NCBI GenBank assembly: GCA_021292105.1
Contig: CM037874.1
Span: 59,374,539-59,438,538 of the forward strand
From: Anadara kagoshimensis
Taxonomy: Eukaryota; Mollusca; Bivalvia; Arcoida; Arcidae
Direction: 5' to 3'
Length of the DNA: 64,000 bases
Part shown: positions 11,378-21,685 of the stretch, in pieces
Layout of the letters: each line of letters starts with the position of its first letter
Position numbering within the stretch: position 1 is the first letter of the stretch
Made by a program: the position numbers and the translations under genes
The notes under the pieces: model-generated
Told to the model about the DNA's origin: nothing
The model's input: the letters and a program-made list of their open reading frames with translations, nothing else
Database searches by the model: none

Positions 11378-11650
11378 GGCCTGTCGAAAGTTTAACACTA
11401 AGCTACCCTATGAACAACTCAAATCTTTATCTTGACAATTTTTCCGATCAGCTGCTATCTATCTCTGGGCAACTTTTTGGATCACTTGCTATCAATTTTT
11501 CTGCCGAACTTTCGACTTCTTTTGTGAAATCGGTGTTAATCTTTCGACAGGTATGCGCTGGTATCTCGGCCACTTAACAACCGGTTTTTTTCAAGTCCGT
11601 TTTTCAGTTCATTGTTAATTTTTGACAGGTCTGTACTCGGCAGAGAGCTG
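11378..11650. repeat. Dispersed repeat 'R' cluster, three copies of its terminal motif
   Basis: The motif 'cctgtcgaaagtttaacact' occurs at 11387-11406. Its complement appears in degenerate form at 11531-11550 (tgttaatctttcgacaggta) and again near 11611-11630 (tgttaatttttgacaggtc). Between them are pyrimidine-rich blocks (ctgctatctatctctgggca, tgtactcgg) shared with 575-810 and 43.75-43.87 kb. The inverted placement suggests the termini of palindromic elements, possibly nested. No coding capacity is seen. Confidence 0.55.
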
Positions 11651-13330
11651 TTTCTAGTGCTAAAAAATTCAACTTGTTTCCGATTTTTCAATTGTAGATT
11701 TATTTAATGCAAATCAAATAAAATGGCGATGACTAAATATAAGTGATAAACTCTTGAATGGGACGTGTAAACCCATTGTACTCACTTATTTCTCATTGAA
11801 TAAAACTGGCAAAGCCTTGATATAAGTGAAATGATCTTGAAATTTTATCTTTTTATCCCACGACCATCCTTCAAATACCTCTTGAATACCATCTATTATG
11901 TTATTACCACAAACCACTGTTTGAACAACTTATATATTCGGTTTTTAATAGTATTACCTATATTTAAACAGAAGTTTTTTGTATATGTATACCTACGCTA
12001 AAATCTTAAGTCTGTATGATTATGAATGGAGTGTATTATATTAACCAATACTTGACCGAGTTTAAACCGCTTAAAGTAGTTCCAATTAGACCGGTATTTG
12101 AATCAATGGACTACTTTTTTCATTCATAAAATTGGTTTAATTGCTGTTTTTCTTATATAATAAATACTACACTTTCTTTGTGCTTTGTCCATCACCAAGG
12201 CATCATTAGCTGGATTAAGGTCAAGTTCAATTTTTTCCGTTTTTCTTGACCAGACGGTATGACCATGTAACATATAAGATTTAGTGTGTATTATATCACC
12301 GGACTGATAACTGTTGACTTAAAGTTAACATATTTGAAGTCGTGAATAATATTTTTTGTTTGTTCAATTTTACATCGCGTCAGCATTTTGGGGGAGAAAT
12401 AACGATTATGATTCCTTTTTGCAGGAAAATCTTAATATTTAGTGTTACACTTCGTGATAAAATTGTCAAAAAGTTACAATCATTGTCAGTAATGGCGGAG
12501 TGTTAAAACACATTTATTGGTTTAGGTCAACACGAAATTTTTCAGATATTTTCGACCACCGATTTATTTTCTAAAATGTTATCCAGGGTTTCATTGGCCA
12601 GCTTGTTAAAAGCCCCGCTACCATTCACTGTCTAGGTGCGAATCCGCCATCAGATTTTGTTTTACACTATTACATCATTATGGCGCCATTAACATTGCTA
12701 GGGTACTCACTTCCAATTTTACTTACCACAAAAGTATGCGGAATTGAGACTTGATCGTCTTTTATACACACATGTCATGGAAACAACCTTCTTTTCAGAG
12801 GCTGATCTGAGTCAAACGCACAGAAATAAGACTATTTGAGTTTGAGGGACTCCGTCTCCACTCTCTATGACTGTAAAATTTTGACAATGTTATATCTAGG
12901 TGTAAATGAACAAAGTTTAATTCTACTACAGTCTCCTCAAGACCTTAAACTTGAGTTGTTTGCCCGATTCGACATGATGCCACCGTAGCATGCAGTGACA
13001 TTGTTATAAATACGGAATTTACAATTATAATACAAAATAATGGCATTAAAGGGTCACCATAACCAGCAATAAGCCGTAACTTCTTATGCGAATTTTGTTG
13101 TTTTCAATTGTTCGATATGGAAATCAATTTGTATTTACAAGCAGGAAATGTCGGTATTTATCATTTATTACGACTTTCCTAAAATAGCTACTGTAATTAA
13201 AAGGGCTTGTTTTACGATAATTTTAACTTGATCTGTGCATTTTCTTCGGTATAAAATTACGTTTATATTGTCATCAATTATAAAGAACTTTCTAAAAGTA
13301 TAGGCATATATTTAATTAAAGTGTGACTGC
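11651..13330. other. AT-rich DNA, no gene seen
   Basis: No supported gene. Near 12595-12660 the segment 'ggccagcttgttaaaagc' followed by 'taggtgcgaatccgcc' has the spacing of an A box and B box, so it may be a very old tRNA-derived SINE head, but it is too degenerate to call. Confidence 0.45.
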
Positions 13331-13450
13331 AGTTGGCTGGCCAAGTGGTTGACAGCAAAGCATCTTATCACTGTGGGCCTCAATGTGCTCGGCTGTTCCT
13401 ATAAGATAAGGGGGTTCTTTGGTGTGGTGAATTTGTACGTGAGTTAGCTC
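13331..13450 (+). mobile_element. Possible degenerate tRNA-derived SINE head
   Basis: The segment 'ttggctggccaagtggttga' matches a pol III A-box context (tggccaagtgg). About 50 nt downstream the expected B box is not clear; the following sequence (gtgctcggctgttccta) only loosely resembles one. No tail motif or flanking duplication was found. It may equally be chance similarity. Confidence 0.3.
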
Positions 13451-13818
13451 AATGTCAATTCATTTACTTAGCTGCATTAAAGAGATTCTGGTTCAGTATT
13501 CCAACTCTGTGTGGTCGTTTCAATTTTAAACGTTTGAATTTAACATACGATTCCGGTCCACTCTTTGTATTAAACTTCCGATATAGTTTTTTTATTTTCT
13601 ATTTTATTTACCTATTCAAGCCTATTTGTAAATTAACTTTATATGAAATACACAAGAATTCACATTTCTCCCCTGAAGAAACATTAGACATTGCCTTCAA
13701 TTATGCCATTAATTAAGTTTTTCGCGTTGGAGTTTTGCTCTCCAGCAAAGAAGATAAAATTGGTATTCATCGCATTTAATCAGGGATGTGAAAATGTTTG
13801 AACCGCATCTACACACGG

Positions 13819-14332
13819 GTTGAACAATAAAACGCGTGGGCCTAGCTTAAGGAACTAGTCAACCCCGGAAAGTTTTCTTCGCCATGCTGATTTTACTGTG
13901 ATAATTGATAAACTAGCGAGCGATCGATTTTCTATCGATTTTCAGTAAATTGCTTTTACACACATGTACGATTGATTTTTTGATTGATAATCGGTTCATA
14001 TGTAATTCAGTACGTCAATAGGAAAATACATCTAGTGAATGAAAATAATTTATGATTTTTGTCCTAAATAACCCGAAAATTATATATGCCCTTCTCATAA
14101 CTGATTACGTTTTAGATCATTGAGGATTTAAGGAAGGGGGGTTAACGTCAATGATATCGATACACCAGCAGACGAAGTTGCAGAATTTTATATAGAATTT
14201 CTCCGAAATATCCCTTAGTACAATTCTGAATATCAAGCAATGGAAAATTACCATTTGTTATGATTCACGGATTTTGTACCAACTGAGTCGTATTTCTTTG
14301 AAAGACGAAATGCTTCAAGTTGTTACCAACGT
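13819..14332 (+). repeat. Copy 1 of a 0.5-kb duplicated block
   Basis: This block is repeated in the same orientation at 17622-18222. Shared landmarks in the same order are 'aaaacgcgtgggcctagctt', 'aaggaactagtc', 'tgataattgataaact', 'gtaattcagtacgtcaatag', 'aaataacccgaaaattatat', 'gttaacgtcaatgatatcga' and 'cagacgaagttgcagaattt'. Differences are substitutions and small indels. The block contains no long open frame. It could be a dispersed non-autonomous element or a local segmental duplication; I see no TIR at its edges. Confidence 0.85.
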
Positions 14333-14954
14333 TTTAAGGTTTTTTTTGGGAATAATACTATCAAAATTATTTCCTCTTAATTTTTTGTAAAGGTTAGATA
14401 GGGGTGTTGCTTATTCGAAGTTATGTTGTATTATTGTGTAGTAGTTGTTTAACTTATAAATTACATAAATTATAATATGAAAATAGGCATTGCCTATCCC
14501 GGGAAATGTCCAAATTTATTATCGGGTTATTGTGCACACACACACACACCACACACACACACACACACACCCAAAAAAGGGATGGCACACATTGTTTTGT
14601 CTCACCAAATACTAGTGGGACTGACTATAGTTAACTACCGCCGAGTTCTTGCGTCATCTTTCAATCATGTTCTGTCACACAGAACTGAGTTTTGGTGTGA
14701 TCTTTCCAGGGACACAAAAAACTATTCAATTACCCAATATAGTGAATATACTAATCCATACCACGACAACATTCTCACGTTGTAATGTCTTCTCATCTTA
14801 AATCACCTTTTACCATACCATGTGAATAATTTAATCTACTGATTTATGGATTGCATAAATAACTACTCCTGTTTTTAAAACAAGATGTTTATCATATCAC
14901 AGTTCAAGATTGCCCCATTCAATTAATGAAGCAGTTATACCAATGAAAAACAAA
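14333..14954. repeat. Mostly unique DNA with a (CA)n microsatellite at 14535-14571
   Basis: A (CA)n tract interrupted once by 'cc' lies at 14535-14571. A 102-residue frame at 14477-14785 reads through it and owes its length partly to the repeat (HTHTP residues); no domain is seen. Nothing else is recognised in this stretch. Confidence 0.6.
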
Positions 14955-15308
14955 CATACTAATTCATGTCCAAATCCCAATCCGGGAGTAAAGTAAAAAA
15001 AAAACTTTGAAACTGACAAGTTAGGTTGAACACGCGAACTTCCACCAGGGAAGTGAGACCGAGTTTTCTGGAAGCGTACGCACCTTTTTCTGGAAGAGTA
15101 AACACCTTCTGTTAGCTAGCTACACCGGCCACGTGTGTAATCAATATTAAGTGAAGGGAACATGGAACTAAAACATCCAGGTCAATATTGGACACAGAGA
15201 CATCAAACTTGTCAACAATACAGTGATGATGGTCATAAAACTTTTTGCCGAAGGCCCTGATAAGCCTAGGCTTGCAATATCCCTTGGTCAACAATCTATT
15301 CTGTTTGT
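14955..15308 (+). repeat. Dispersed repeat 'V', longest copy
   Basis: Ordered landmarks are 'aattcatgtccaaatcccaa', 'aggttgaacacgcgaact', 'tccaccagggaagtgagacc', 'gctagctacaccggccac', 'gaacatggaactaaaac', 'ggacacagagacatcaaact' and 'gcaatatcccttggtcaac'. Partial copies occur at 9185-9325, 25355-25520, 27170-27310 (minus), 30920-31000 and 41402-41560. A 71-residue minus-strand frame (15112-15327) is embedded in it but does not look like a gene. The element class is unknown. It ends where a tRNA-like SINE head begins. Confidence 0.75.
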
Positions 15309-15560
15309 GACCGCCTTGGTTGCTCAATGGTATAGCATCCTCTTGGAGAGTGGAAGGTTTTTGGTTCCAACCTGACTTGTGTTATACATGACAATACTTC
15401 AAAATTTGAGTTACTGCTTCCTCATTTTGCAAGCCACATTTGGCTTAAAGGATAGATTATCGACTGGTTATAGAATTATATTAATTGGGAGTGGAATGCT
15501 TGTCTTTGACTCTGTTAGGCAGCACCTTTAACCCACAACCCGATATTAATACAGTGGTAT
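15309..15560 (+). mobile_element. tRNA-derived SINE-like element
   Basis: 'ttggttgctcaatggtatag' fits a pol III A box, followed about 40 nt later by a B-box-like 'ggttccaacctgac'. The rest of the body contains 'gggagtggaatgcttgtctt' and 'gactctgttaggcagcacct', similar in layout to the SINE at 54.9 kb (gggagtggtacgcttgtct, then tgactctgtgagctagcacg). No cloverleaf can be folded fully, so this is a SINE head rather than a tRNA gene. Its edges and any TSD are not resolved. Confidence 0.6.
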
Positions 15561-15754
15561 GAGGGTAAGCTCCTCTTACACCTTCAACATTCACAGGCAT
15601 ATAGTACCATAATGAGAATTTTCTAAAGCACATACCATTGCAAGTAACAAATGATACGATTAAAACTTGACAGCTTGTACCGAAATAATGTTAATTTTTG
15701 CCCAGCCCCTTTAAGTTTCACTGCATGAAGAGCCCCAGCACCGGAGAGTTGAAA

Positions 15755-15965
15755 ATGCTTTTTCACTTATATCGAGACGTTTAATTCTAGGATGGTGGGT
15801 TGGAGTTTTTTTTACCCCAGTAAGGATTATTCATTATTCACCTAAATTGAAATGAAATATTCTGGGATGATATACTAGAAAGATGGTGCGTTAAGATTTA
15901 TATTGAAATGGTCGCTTATGTGGATAGTGGAGTGGAAATTGGCATTTATTCACTTATACCAACTT
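15755..15965. repeat. Degenerate tandem units of the SINE-tail motif
   Basis: 'cacttatatcgagacgttta', 'attctaggatggtgggttgg', 'tattctgggatgatatacta' and 'atagtggagtggaaattgg', then 'catttattcacttatacc', follow one another at roughly 80-bp spacing. These are diverged versions of the tail motif related to the 60-bp minisatellite, in the same orientation as the array at 2.6-6.4 kb. Confidence 0.5.
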
Positions 15966-17207
15966 TTTTTTCGAGAACCAAGTCTGGGATATTGAAGAAG
16001 GTAATGTTGATTTTATCCTAGTTAAAATTTTTACTGATATTCATTCCAAGAACTAAATTATTGAAATCCCCTGCCAGCATCAGTAGTCCAGTCGCCATCC
16101 CTGGAGGTGTTCAAGGAGTCAATTCAGACCTTACCTAAGTGGATCTCAACTACAGTCAGCTGCTAAACTCAACATGAATGTTTTATTATTGTTATTTTCA
16201 TCACAACTTTTTGGGACTGCGGTCCATCTCATTGCACAACATGTACAGTTTCCTCATCAGTTATGTCCAAGTTAGATTTTTGATGAGTGCAGCCATTGTA
16301 GTTGAAGTCAGTTCTAGTCAGCACGTTAAAGTCAAACTGGTCCAGCTCGATCAGCTGATCATGATATCCACGTCACATGTAAACAAACAAGAGGATTTGT
16401 CAATAATATTTACATTAAATTCGGAATAAATTCAATAAATTTTATCTGTATTTTCATAAAAATGATTATTGGGACGAACTGTTAATTAATTCTTTTGAAA
16501 AACGCATTTTATTATTTTTCTTAAAAATCGATCGTTTGTAAGAACGTCTTTCCCGTCCTGACGAACGCCATTTTTGTTTAAACTGCATTCAGCGAGGGTC
16601 ACAGATGCACTCAAAATTTGGATTCAATTAAGTAATAATATGTGAAAAAGAGTTACCGTAGAAGTCGTATACTGTGGTTATGCTAACCTCGTGAATAGTT
16701 TTGTGTCAGGTAACTATGGTTATCGATTTATCTAACTTGAAATCGGCAAATTTTGTATCTTCCCGCATTGTATACTGTGTGATCATGGTTGATGCACGTG
16801 GGAAAGTCGGTCGCTGATTGGCTTGCAGTGGTTATCGATCTGAATTGAACTTTGACCCGATCAAAAGAAATCACGTCATCGCGAATCTTGAAACGCTACA
16901 CTTGGAGATCAGCCAGAATGGCGAAAGAAACGTAAATATTTGGTACTCGATCAACCTATTTAAATTATTACTTGTTTCAATGAATAATTTTCACGATAAT
17001 CGTTTCTTGGTTTCATTTCTGATGTACGAGACGGGCGAGATTCCCCCCCATATGGAGCTCACTTCCTGTCGATTTGACCCCTTCAATGGCCTTGAGAAAA
17101 AAAGTGAAAAGTGGTGCACGCGCGGCGTCAAATGATTTGGACGTACGGTCTATAGAATTTTTACACAATTTTCTATGACGTCATAATACATACGTGTTAC
17201 CTATAGA
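15966..17207. other. Unique DNA, no supported gene
   Basis: A 105-residue frame at 16818-17135 and an 83-residue frame at 16178-16429 are not repeat-derived, but I recognise no domain, signal or splice context in either. They remain unsupported. The stretch is slightly less AT-rich than its surroundings near 16.85-17.15 kb. Confidence 0.45.
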
Positions 17208-17245
17208 CGGGAAATTCCCGGCGCTTCGCGCCGGGACATTTCCCG
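17208..17245. repeat. GC-rich perfect-stem hairpin
   Basis: 'cgggaaattcccggcgc' is followed by a short ttc/cttcg loop and then 'gcgccgggacatttcccg'. The stem is about 17 bp with one mismatch-type interruption. It is very GC-rich compared with its AT-rich surroundings. It may be the core or an end of a small palindromic element; no flanking duplication was identified. Confidence 0.75.
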
Positions 17246-17330
17246 TATAAGGCATGTTTACTGTGACGTCATGATGACGATTCAGCGTTATTGGCAATTT
17301 AAAAAAAATCATATCATCTACCTTTTACAG

Positions 17331-17411
17331 CCAAAGACGGTCCATAAATAATCTCACATCGTTTTTGTGGTGTCACAATTCTCGTTGTTTTCGTGAATAC
17401 GGTGATTCTCT
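17331..17411 (+). repeat. Block duplicated at 18440-18535
   Basis: Shares 'ctcacatcgtttttgtggtg', 'tcacaattctcgttgttttc' and 'gtgaatac' with 18462-18513, in the same orientation. In both places it lies just upstream of a copy of the 0.2-kb 'gtaccacgtgat' element, so a larger unit may have been duplicated or may insert as a block. Confidence 0.7.
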
Positions 17412-17612
17412 AATTGGGTTCGCCAGTGTACCACGTGATACCCTATAACGTTTTTGTGGAAAAAGTATTTCAAATAGCGATGGAATCGCTTAAATTCCCG
17501 TTTTCCCGTAAAAATGACATTACGCCGGTAAATTTAGACGTAAACGTTTTCCAAAATGTTCCGCACAAACGTTAAGTGGTATTGATCACGTGGTACGCTG
17601 GCGAACTCCATT
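17412..17612. mobile_element. MITE 'GTACCACGTG' copy 1
   Basis: About 201 bp. The left end 'aattgggttcgccagtgtac' followed by 'cacgtgatacc' is matched in inverted form at the right end (gatcacgtggtacgctggcg, then aactccatt). The interior includes 'acgtttttgtgg' and 'gttccgcacaaacgtta' as a second inverted pair. There is no coding capacity. Related copies lie at 18626-18824, 47751-47926 (partial) and 60130-60297 (degenerate). Confidence 0.8.
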
Positions 17613-17621
17613 TACATTGCG

Positions 17622-18222
17622 GATTGAATAGTAAAACGCGTGGGCCTAGCTTAAGGAACTAGTCGACCCCGAAAAGTTTTCATCGCCATACTGATTTTAC
17701 TGTGATAATTGATAAACTGCCGATCGATTTTCAGTAAATAACTTTTACACACAGGTATGATTGATTTTTTGTTTGATAATCGGTTCATATTATGTAATTC
17801 AGTACGTCAATAGGAAAATCCGCCGAGTGAATGACTGTTATATTAAAAATAATTTATAGTTTTTGTCCTTAATAACCCGAAAATTATATGTACCCTACTC
17901 ATAACTGATTACGTTTTACATCTTTGAGGGGTTAAGGACATGTGGGAGTGGGGGGGGGGGTGTTAACGTCAAGGATATCGATACACCTGCAGGCGAAGTT
18001 GCAGAATTTTATATACATATTTACTGCACTTTATAACTTTGCGGGGGGGGGGGGGTTGTTTCGTCATTCTTACCAGGAACTCCCCATGTGATCAGGAGTT
18101 TTCCGAAATTACCCCTAGATTCTGCATACCAAGCGATAAAAAATTACCTGATATTATATAGAGATTTTGTTCCGACTAAGCCGTATGTCTTTGAAATAAA
18201 AATGCTTCATGTTGTTACCAAT
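17622..18222 (+). repeat. Copy 2 of the 0.5-kb duplicated block
   Basis: Same landmarks and order as 13819-14332, with small indels and two poly-G runs (17950-17960 and 18043-18055) that copy 1 has only as shorter G runs or lacks. A 91-residue frame (18088-18363) starts inside this block and ends in unrelated sequence; I do not regard it as a gene. Confidence 0.85.
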
Positions 18223-18425
18223 GCTTCATCCTCTCTGCAATGCTTTATCCTCTCTGCTAATTTTCCTACCAACTCCAGATTGGTCGAAAAGGTGCCGAGG
18301 AGCCGAGGGCCAAAAAGCTGCCGAGCTGTGGACAGCAGATTCCGAGAAGATGCCAAGTTATAGATAATGACACTAATACGGCACTGAAGTGTTAAACTTT
18401 CGACAGGCCTGAACCTTACCTAAAC
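18223..18425. repeat. Dispersed repeat 'R' end and flanking sequence
   Basis: 'gtgttaaactttcgacaggc' occurs at 18388-18407, matching the terminal motif seen at 11.39, 37.86 and 40.19 kb. The preceding segment carries 'gccgaggagccgagggcc' and 'ctgccgagctgtggacagca', locally GC-richer than its surroundings. No other feature is recognised. Confidence 0.45.
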
Positions 18426-18439
18426 AGCCAGAATACCGA

Positions 18440-18535
18440 GTGTCAAGACGATCCAATAATACTCTCACATCATTTTTCGTGGTGTCCCAATTTTCGTTGT
18501 TTTCGTGGATACCATGACTCATCTTAATTTACATG
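18440..18535 (+). repeat. Second copy of the block at 17331-17411
   Basis: Matches 'ctcacatcatttttcgtggt', 'gtcccaattttcgttgtttt' and 'cgtggatacc', with a few substitutions. It is separated from the MITE at 18626 by about 90 bp of sequence absent from the first copy. Confidence 0.65.
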
Positions 18536-18625
18536 TCAACGGAATAGTGTATATTACAAACTCACCCCGTCAGGAGAAACAAAAAACTACGAGTATACCA
18601 CCCTAGAGCTTATAAATCCGACGAA

Positions 18626-18824
18626 AATGGAGTTCGACACTGTACCACGTGATACCCTCTGACGTTTGTGCGGAACACTTATTTCTTATGGATATGGAAT
18701 CGCGAAAGATGAAGTTTCTCGTAAAAACGACGTTATTCCGGGAATTAGTGACGTTAACGTTTCCAAAACGTTCAGAACAAACGTTAAGAGGTATTGATCA
18801 CGTGGTATATTGACGAACCCCATT
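18626..18824. mobile_element. MITE 'GTACCACGTG' copy 2
   Basis: About 199 bp. The left end 'aatggagttcgacactgtac' then 'cacgtgatacc' is paired with the right end 'gatcacgtggtatattgacg' then 'aaccccatt'. The internal sequence is alignable by eye with copy 1 (tggaatcgc, acgttattccgg, caaacgttaagaggtattg). There is no reading frame. Confidence 0.8.
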
Positions 18825-18899
18825 AGACATTATGAACATAAATGATTTTACTTCGGCTTTAATCATTTTGTTACATTATATGATAAGCCGACTTATTCT

Positions 18900-19385
18900 T
18901 AGAAGTGGAGCATGGTCTCCGTCTGATTTTTATACGAGGGAGACCCAGACGGGTCTGACTAAGACTTGAACATAGGTAGTGATTGTTCTTTTTCGCCAAG
19001 CAATGGACGTTTACATATGAAAATCACAGGGATCCTTCGGAAAATAACTTAAAAACCGATTCCCCGTATAACAATAGGCGCAGAATCCTTCCTGCAAAGA
19101 GCTCACACAAAGGTCATAATAAATGACATTTCATCTATTGCTGGCGACGTCTCTACATAATTAAAATATACTTGACAGGGACTTAAAATCCCATTAATCA
19201 TTCTGCCACGTCAACTATAGCTGGTGAAATCTCGATATAAGTGAAATATAAAGTATTCTTGACTGGGTCGGTTTTAGTGGCCGAATGAAAACATCCTCCT
19301 AAAATGACTGCCTCGATATAAGTGAAAGAATTTTGACTTGGGCGTAAATACCATTATACCACTCCATTCCACTCCCAGGACAACA
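18900..19385 (+). mobile_element. SINE with (AATC)-type tail motif repeated in tandem
   Basis: 'aacataggtagtgattgttc' and 'tgaaaatcacagggatcctt' followed by 'cggaaaataac' match the body of the SINE in the foldback arms (34405-34440) and in 24930-25185. Downstream, the tail motif (cgatataagtgaa ... ttgactggg) occurs about three times, near 19150, 19220 and 19315, at 80-100 bp spacing, ending 'ccattataccactccattcc'. Extra tail units suggest slippage or unequal exchange within the SINE tail. Confidence 0.6.
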
Positions 19386-20144
19386 ATAAAATTATGCTGA
19401 CTCTGATAATTATTTTTGATTTCAGCATTAAATTTTATAACGTGCCAAATTTAAGTACATTAGTAATAAAGCGGATTTGGAACAGACCTTAAGATTTCGG
19501 ACAAGGAACGAGGTTGACGCCTCTTAATATTTAACATCTCAAACCAGATCAAAATCTTAGGTACCGTACTCATTAATATGTTTGAATTCTTCTCTTGCAT
19601 CATATAAGTAGGATTTTTGATAAATCGTTTAAGTAAAAATCAGGCGAAGTACAAATATTACGTCAAATGCGGGATTATCCGTGCTTTTCGCTGATATAAC
19701 TTTCAAAGTTTGACTTAAGGTCGTGTTATTCGGTTTGACACGTAGTTTTATATCAAGAATAGATTGGGCCACGGTCAATTAGGTACATAGTCCCCTTCCA
19801 TACTTCCAAAACAGATTTTCCGCTTCAAATTTACATAATGCTTTACCGGATCATGCGGGATTGGTAGCCTTGATCACACGGAATTGTTGACCATAAATAT
19901 AGGATATTACTGAATTAGACGGTTGATTAAATCCAATAAGCTGACAAGTGACCTTTTGACTATTTGTAAAACCAAAAAGAATTCAAGAACAGAATGCAAT
20001 GCTCTAATCTTGAAAAAAATTATAAATTAAATATGTTGTGTCTCATAAGCCAAAATATAAATTAACAAATAACTTATTGTTTTAATATTGTATTTTATAC
20101 AAGTAAGGAAATTATGCAACTATTTGTACCAAACCAATCCTCTG
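19386..20144. other. AT-rich DNA, no feature seen
   Basis: No repeat, RNA-like structure or credible frame was recognised in this stretch. Confidence 0.5.
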
Positions 20145-20350
20145 TATGAGGCCAAGTGGCGATCTTAAGCACCAGATTGTACGGGTTCCAATCCCATTAG
20201 GGCAAATTTATGTGGGGTAATTTATTCGACCGCTTTTCGAAGATGGGCGTTTTCTTCTTTTAAGGAATTTGGTCTCCGACAAAATCACAAACTGACCGCC
20301 TCGATATAAGTGAAAAAATGTTGACTGGTGCATAACACTCCATCACGCCT
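20145..20350 (+). mobile_element. tRNA-derived SINE, short and diverged
   Basis: A head with 'tgaggccaagtggcgatctt' (A-box-like) and 'gggttccaatcccattaggg' (B-box-like) is followed about 130 bp later by the tail 'cctcgatataagtgaaaaaa' then 'tgttgactggtgcat'. This is the head-to-tail order expected for a pol III SINE. No clear TSD or simple-repeat tail is visible. Confidence 0.65.
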
Positions 20351-21685
20351 TCATTACTACATTACTCCTCCAAAGACATGACAAAAAATGACCATTGAAA
20401 TTCAACATGAGCCAAACCGTTGGATTGATATTAAAATCAGGTAACAAACTGAACTAGAAGTCAAGCAATTTATATGACAAAGTAAGTTTTACCCATTAAA
20501 TGCACTGTCAGCGTGAAAACGTCTTTTTAAGGAAAAAAACTTAGACAGACAAAATGATAGATAATACTAAATTTAAACAATTTTTAGTTTAATTACATAT
20601 TTGTGGTTTAGAAAATTAGGTTCAGGTAAAAGGTGTTTAAGTAAAAACAGAAAAATGCATTGTTTTCAAATGACTGTTTTACGTGTTTTACACGAGAAAC
20701 AGCTTAAGGACTCGGCATCTTTCTTGTTAAGCAATTGGAACGATGCACGTGGGCATGGGCAGCTGTATCTTTGTTAGACTTTCTGATCATATTGTCACTG
20801 AATAGTGAACTGTTACTACTTTTAAAGTGTCAAAATTAGATCCAAGTATTTCAAAACAGCAGTACAGAGGTCGGAGAAATCATCATCTTATCTAGAGAAT
20901 GAATCTTTCTATCTTTATTAAAAAACACAGGGTTGGATATTTTTCTACAACAGAATTCAGAATGGTTCGTTTACATGTACCCTTGAATCAACAGAATCCG
21001 GGTACACATATATATATTGACGTAATATATACAGCACATGTACCCGTGGGTAAGACAGAACAATATTGCAATACTATAGCGGGAAATGGATAAAAACGAC
21101 CACTAGAAAAAAATGTGAGGTAGGTAGATATTTTCCCTGACTGTCCCTAAGGTTAAGGTTATGGTCCAAGCAACCATTAAACTTGATTGGGCAATTTGTC
21201 CACATGGAGATTTTAATATAAACTTGAATAAAAAACACATGAATACATTTAAAAGATGGGTATCGTTTTCCCCACTTCATAAATTTATAATAAATTCCGG
21301 ATCCGTGGTCACGCACAAAACACACTGACTATCATTGTATTATATACGCAATGAAAAAATGAATTAAATATTTATAAATGTTGTATATTAAATTCCATTG
21401 ATGGTTTTATGTTAAAATTATCCCATCGGTAGGCGTTTAACGCGGCATGGAGTAAAGTATCACAAAAACTGAATGTTTTAAAATGTGTTTGTTGTCCATA
21501 TTTATAAGATAAAATATGAATGGGGAATTTTGTTTATTTATGAATTGACGAGTATATACCTATCATGTGTTTTGTAGATGGTCTTATTTGTATTGTAAAC
21601 ACGTATCTGTATGCTGTGTGTGTTTACGTGAGAACTTCACAACCCGTATAGTTACTAAGACATTACCATTAGGTGAGCATTTTAC
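20351..21685. other. AT-rich DNA, no gene seen
   Basis: Frames at 20899-21093 (64 aa) and 21074-21325 (83 aa, minus) overlap each other and show no motif. A short region near 20975-21050 has two copies of an acatgtaccc-like motif. Nothing else is supported. Confidence 0.5.

Noticed and set aside
16818..17135. 105-residue non-repeat frame
   Set aside because: No recognisable domain, no splice or conservation evidence available, and length within chance expectation for 64 kb. Left as unsupported, not disproved.
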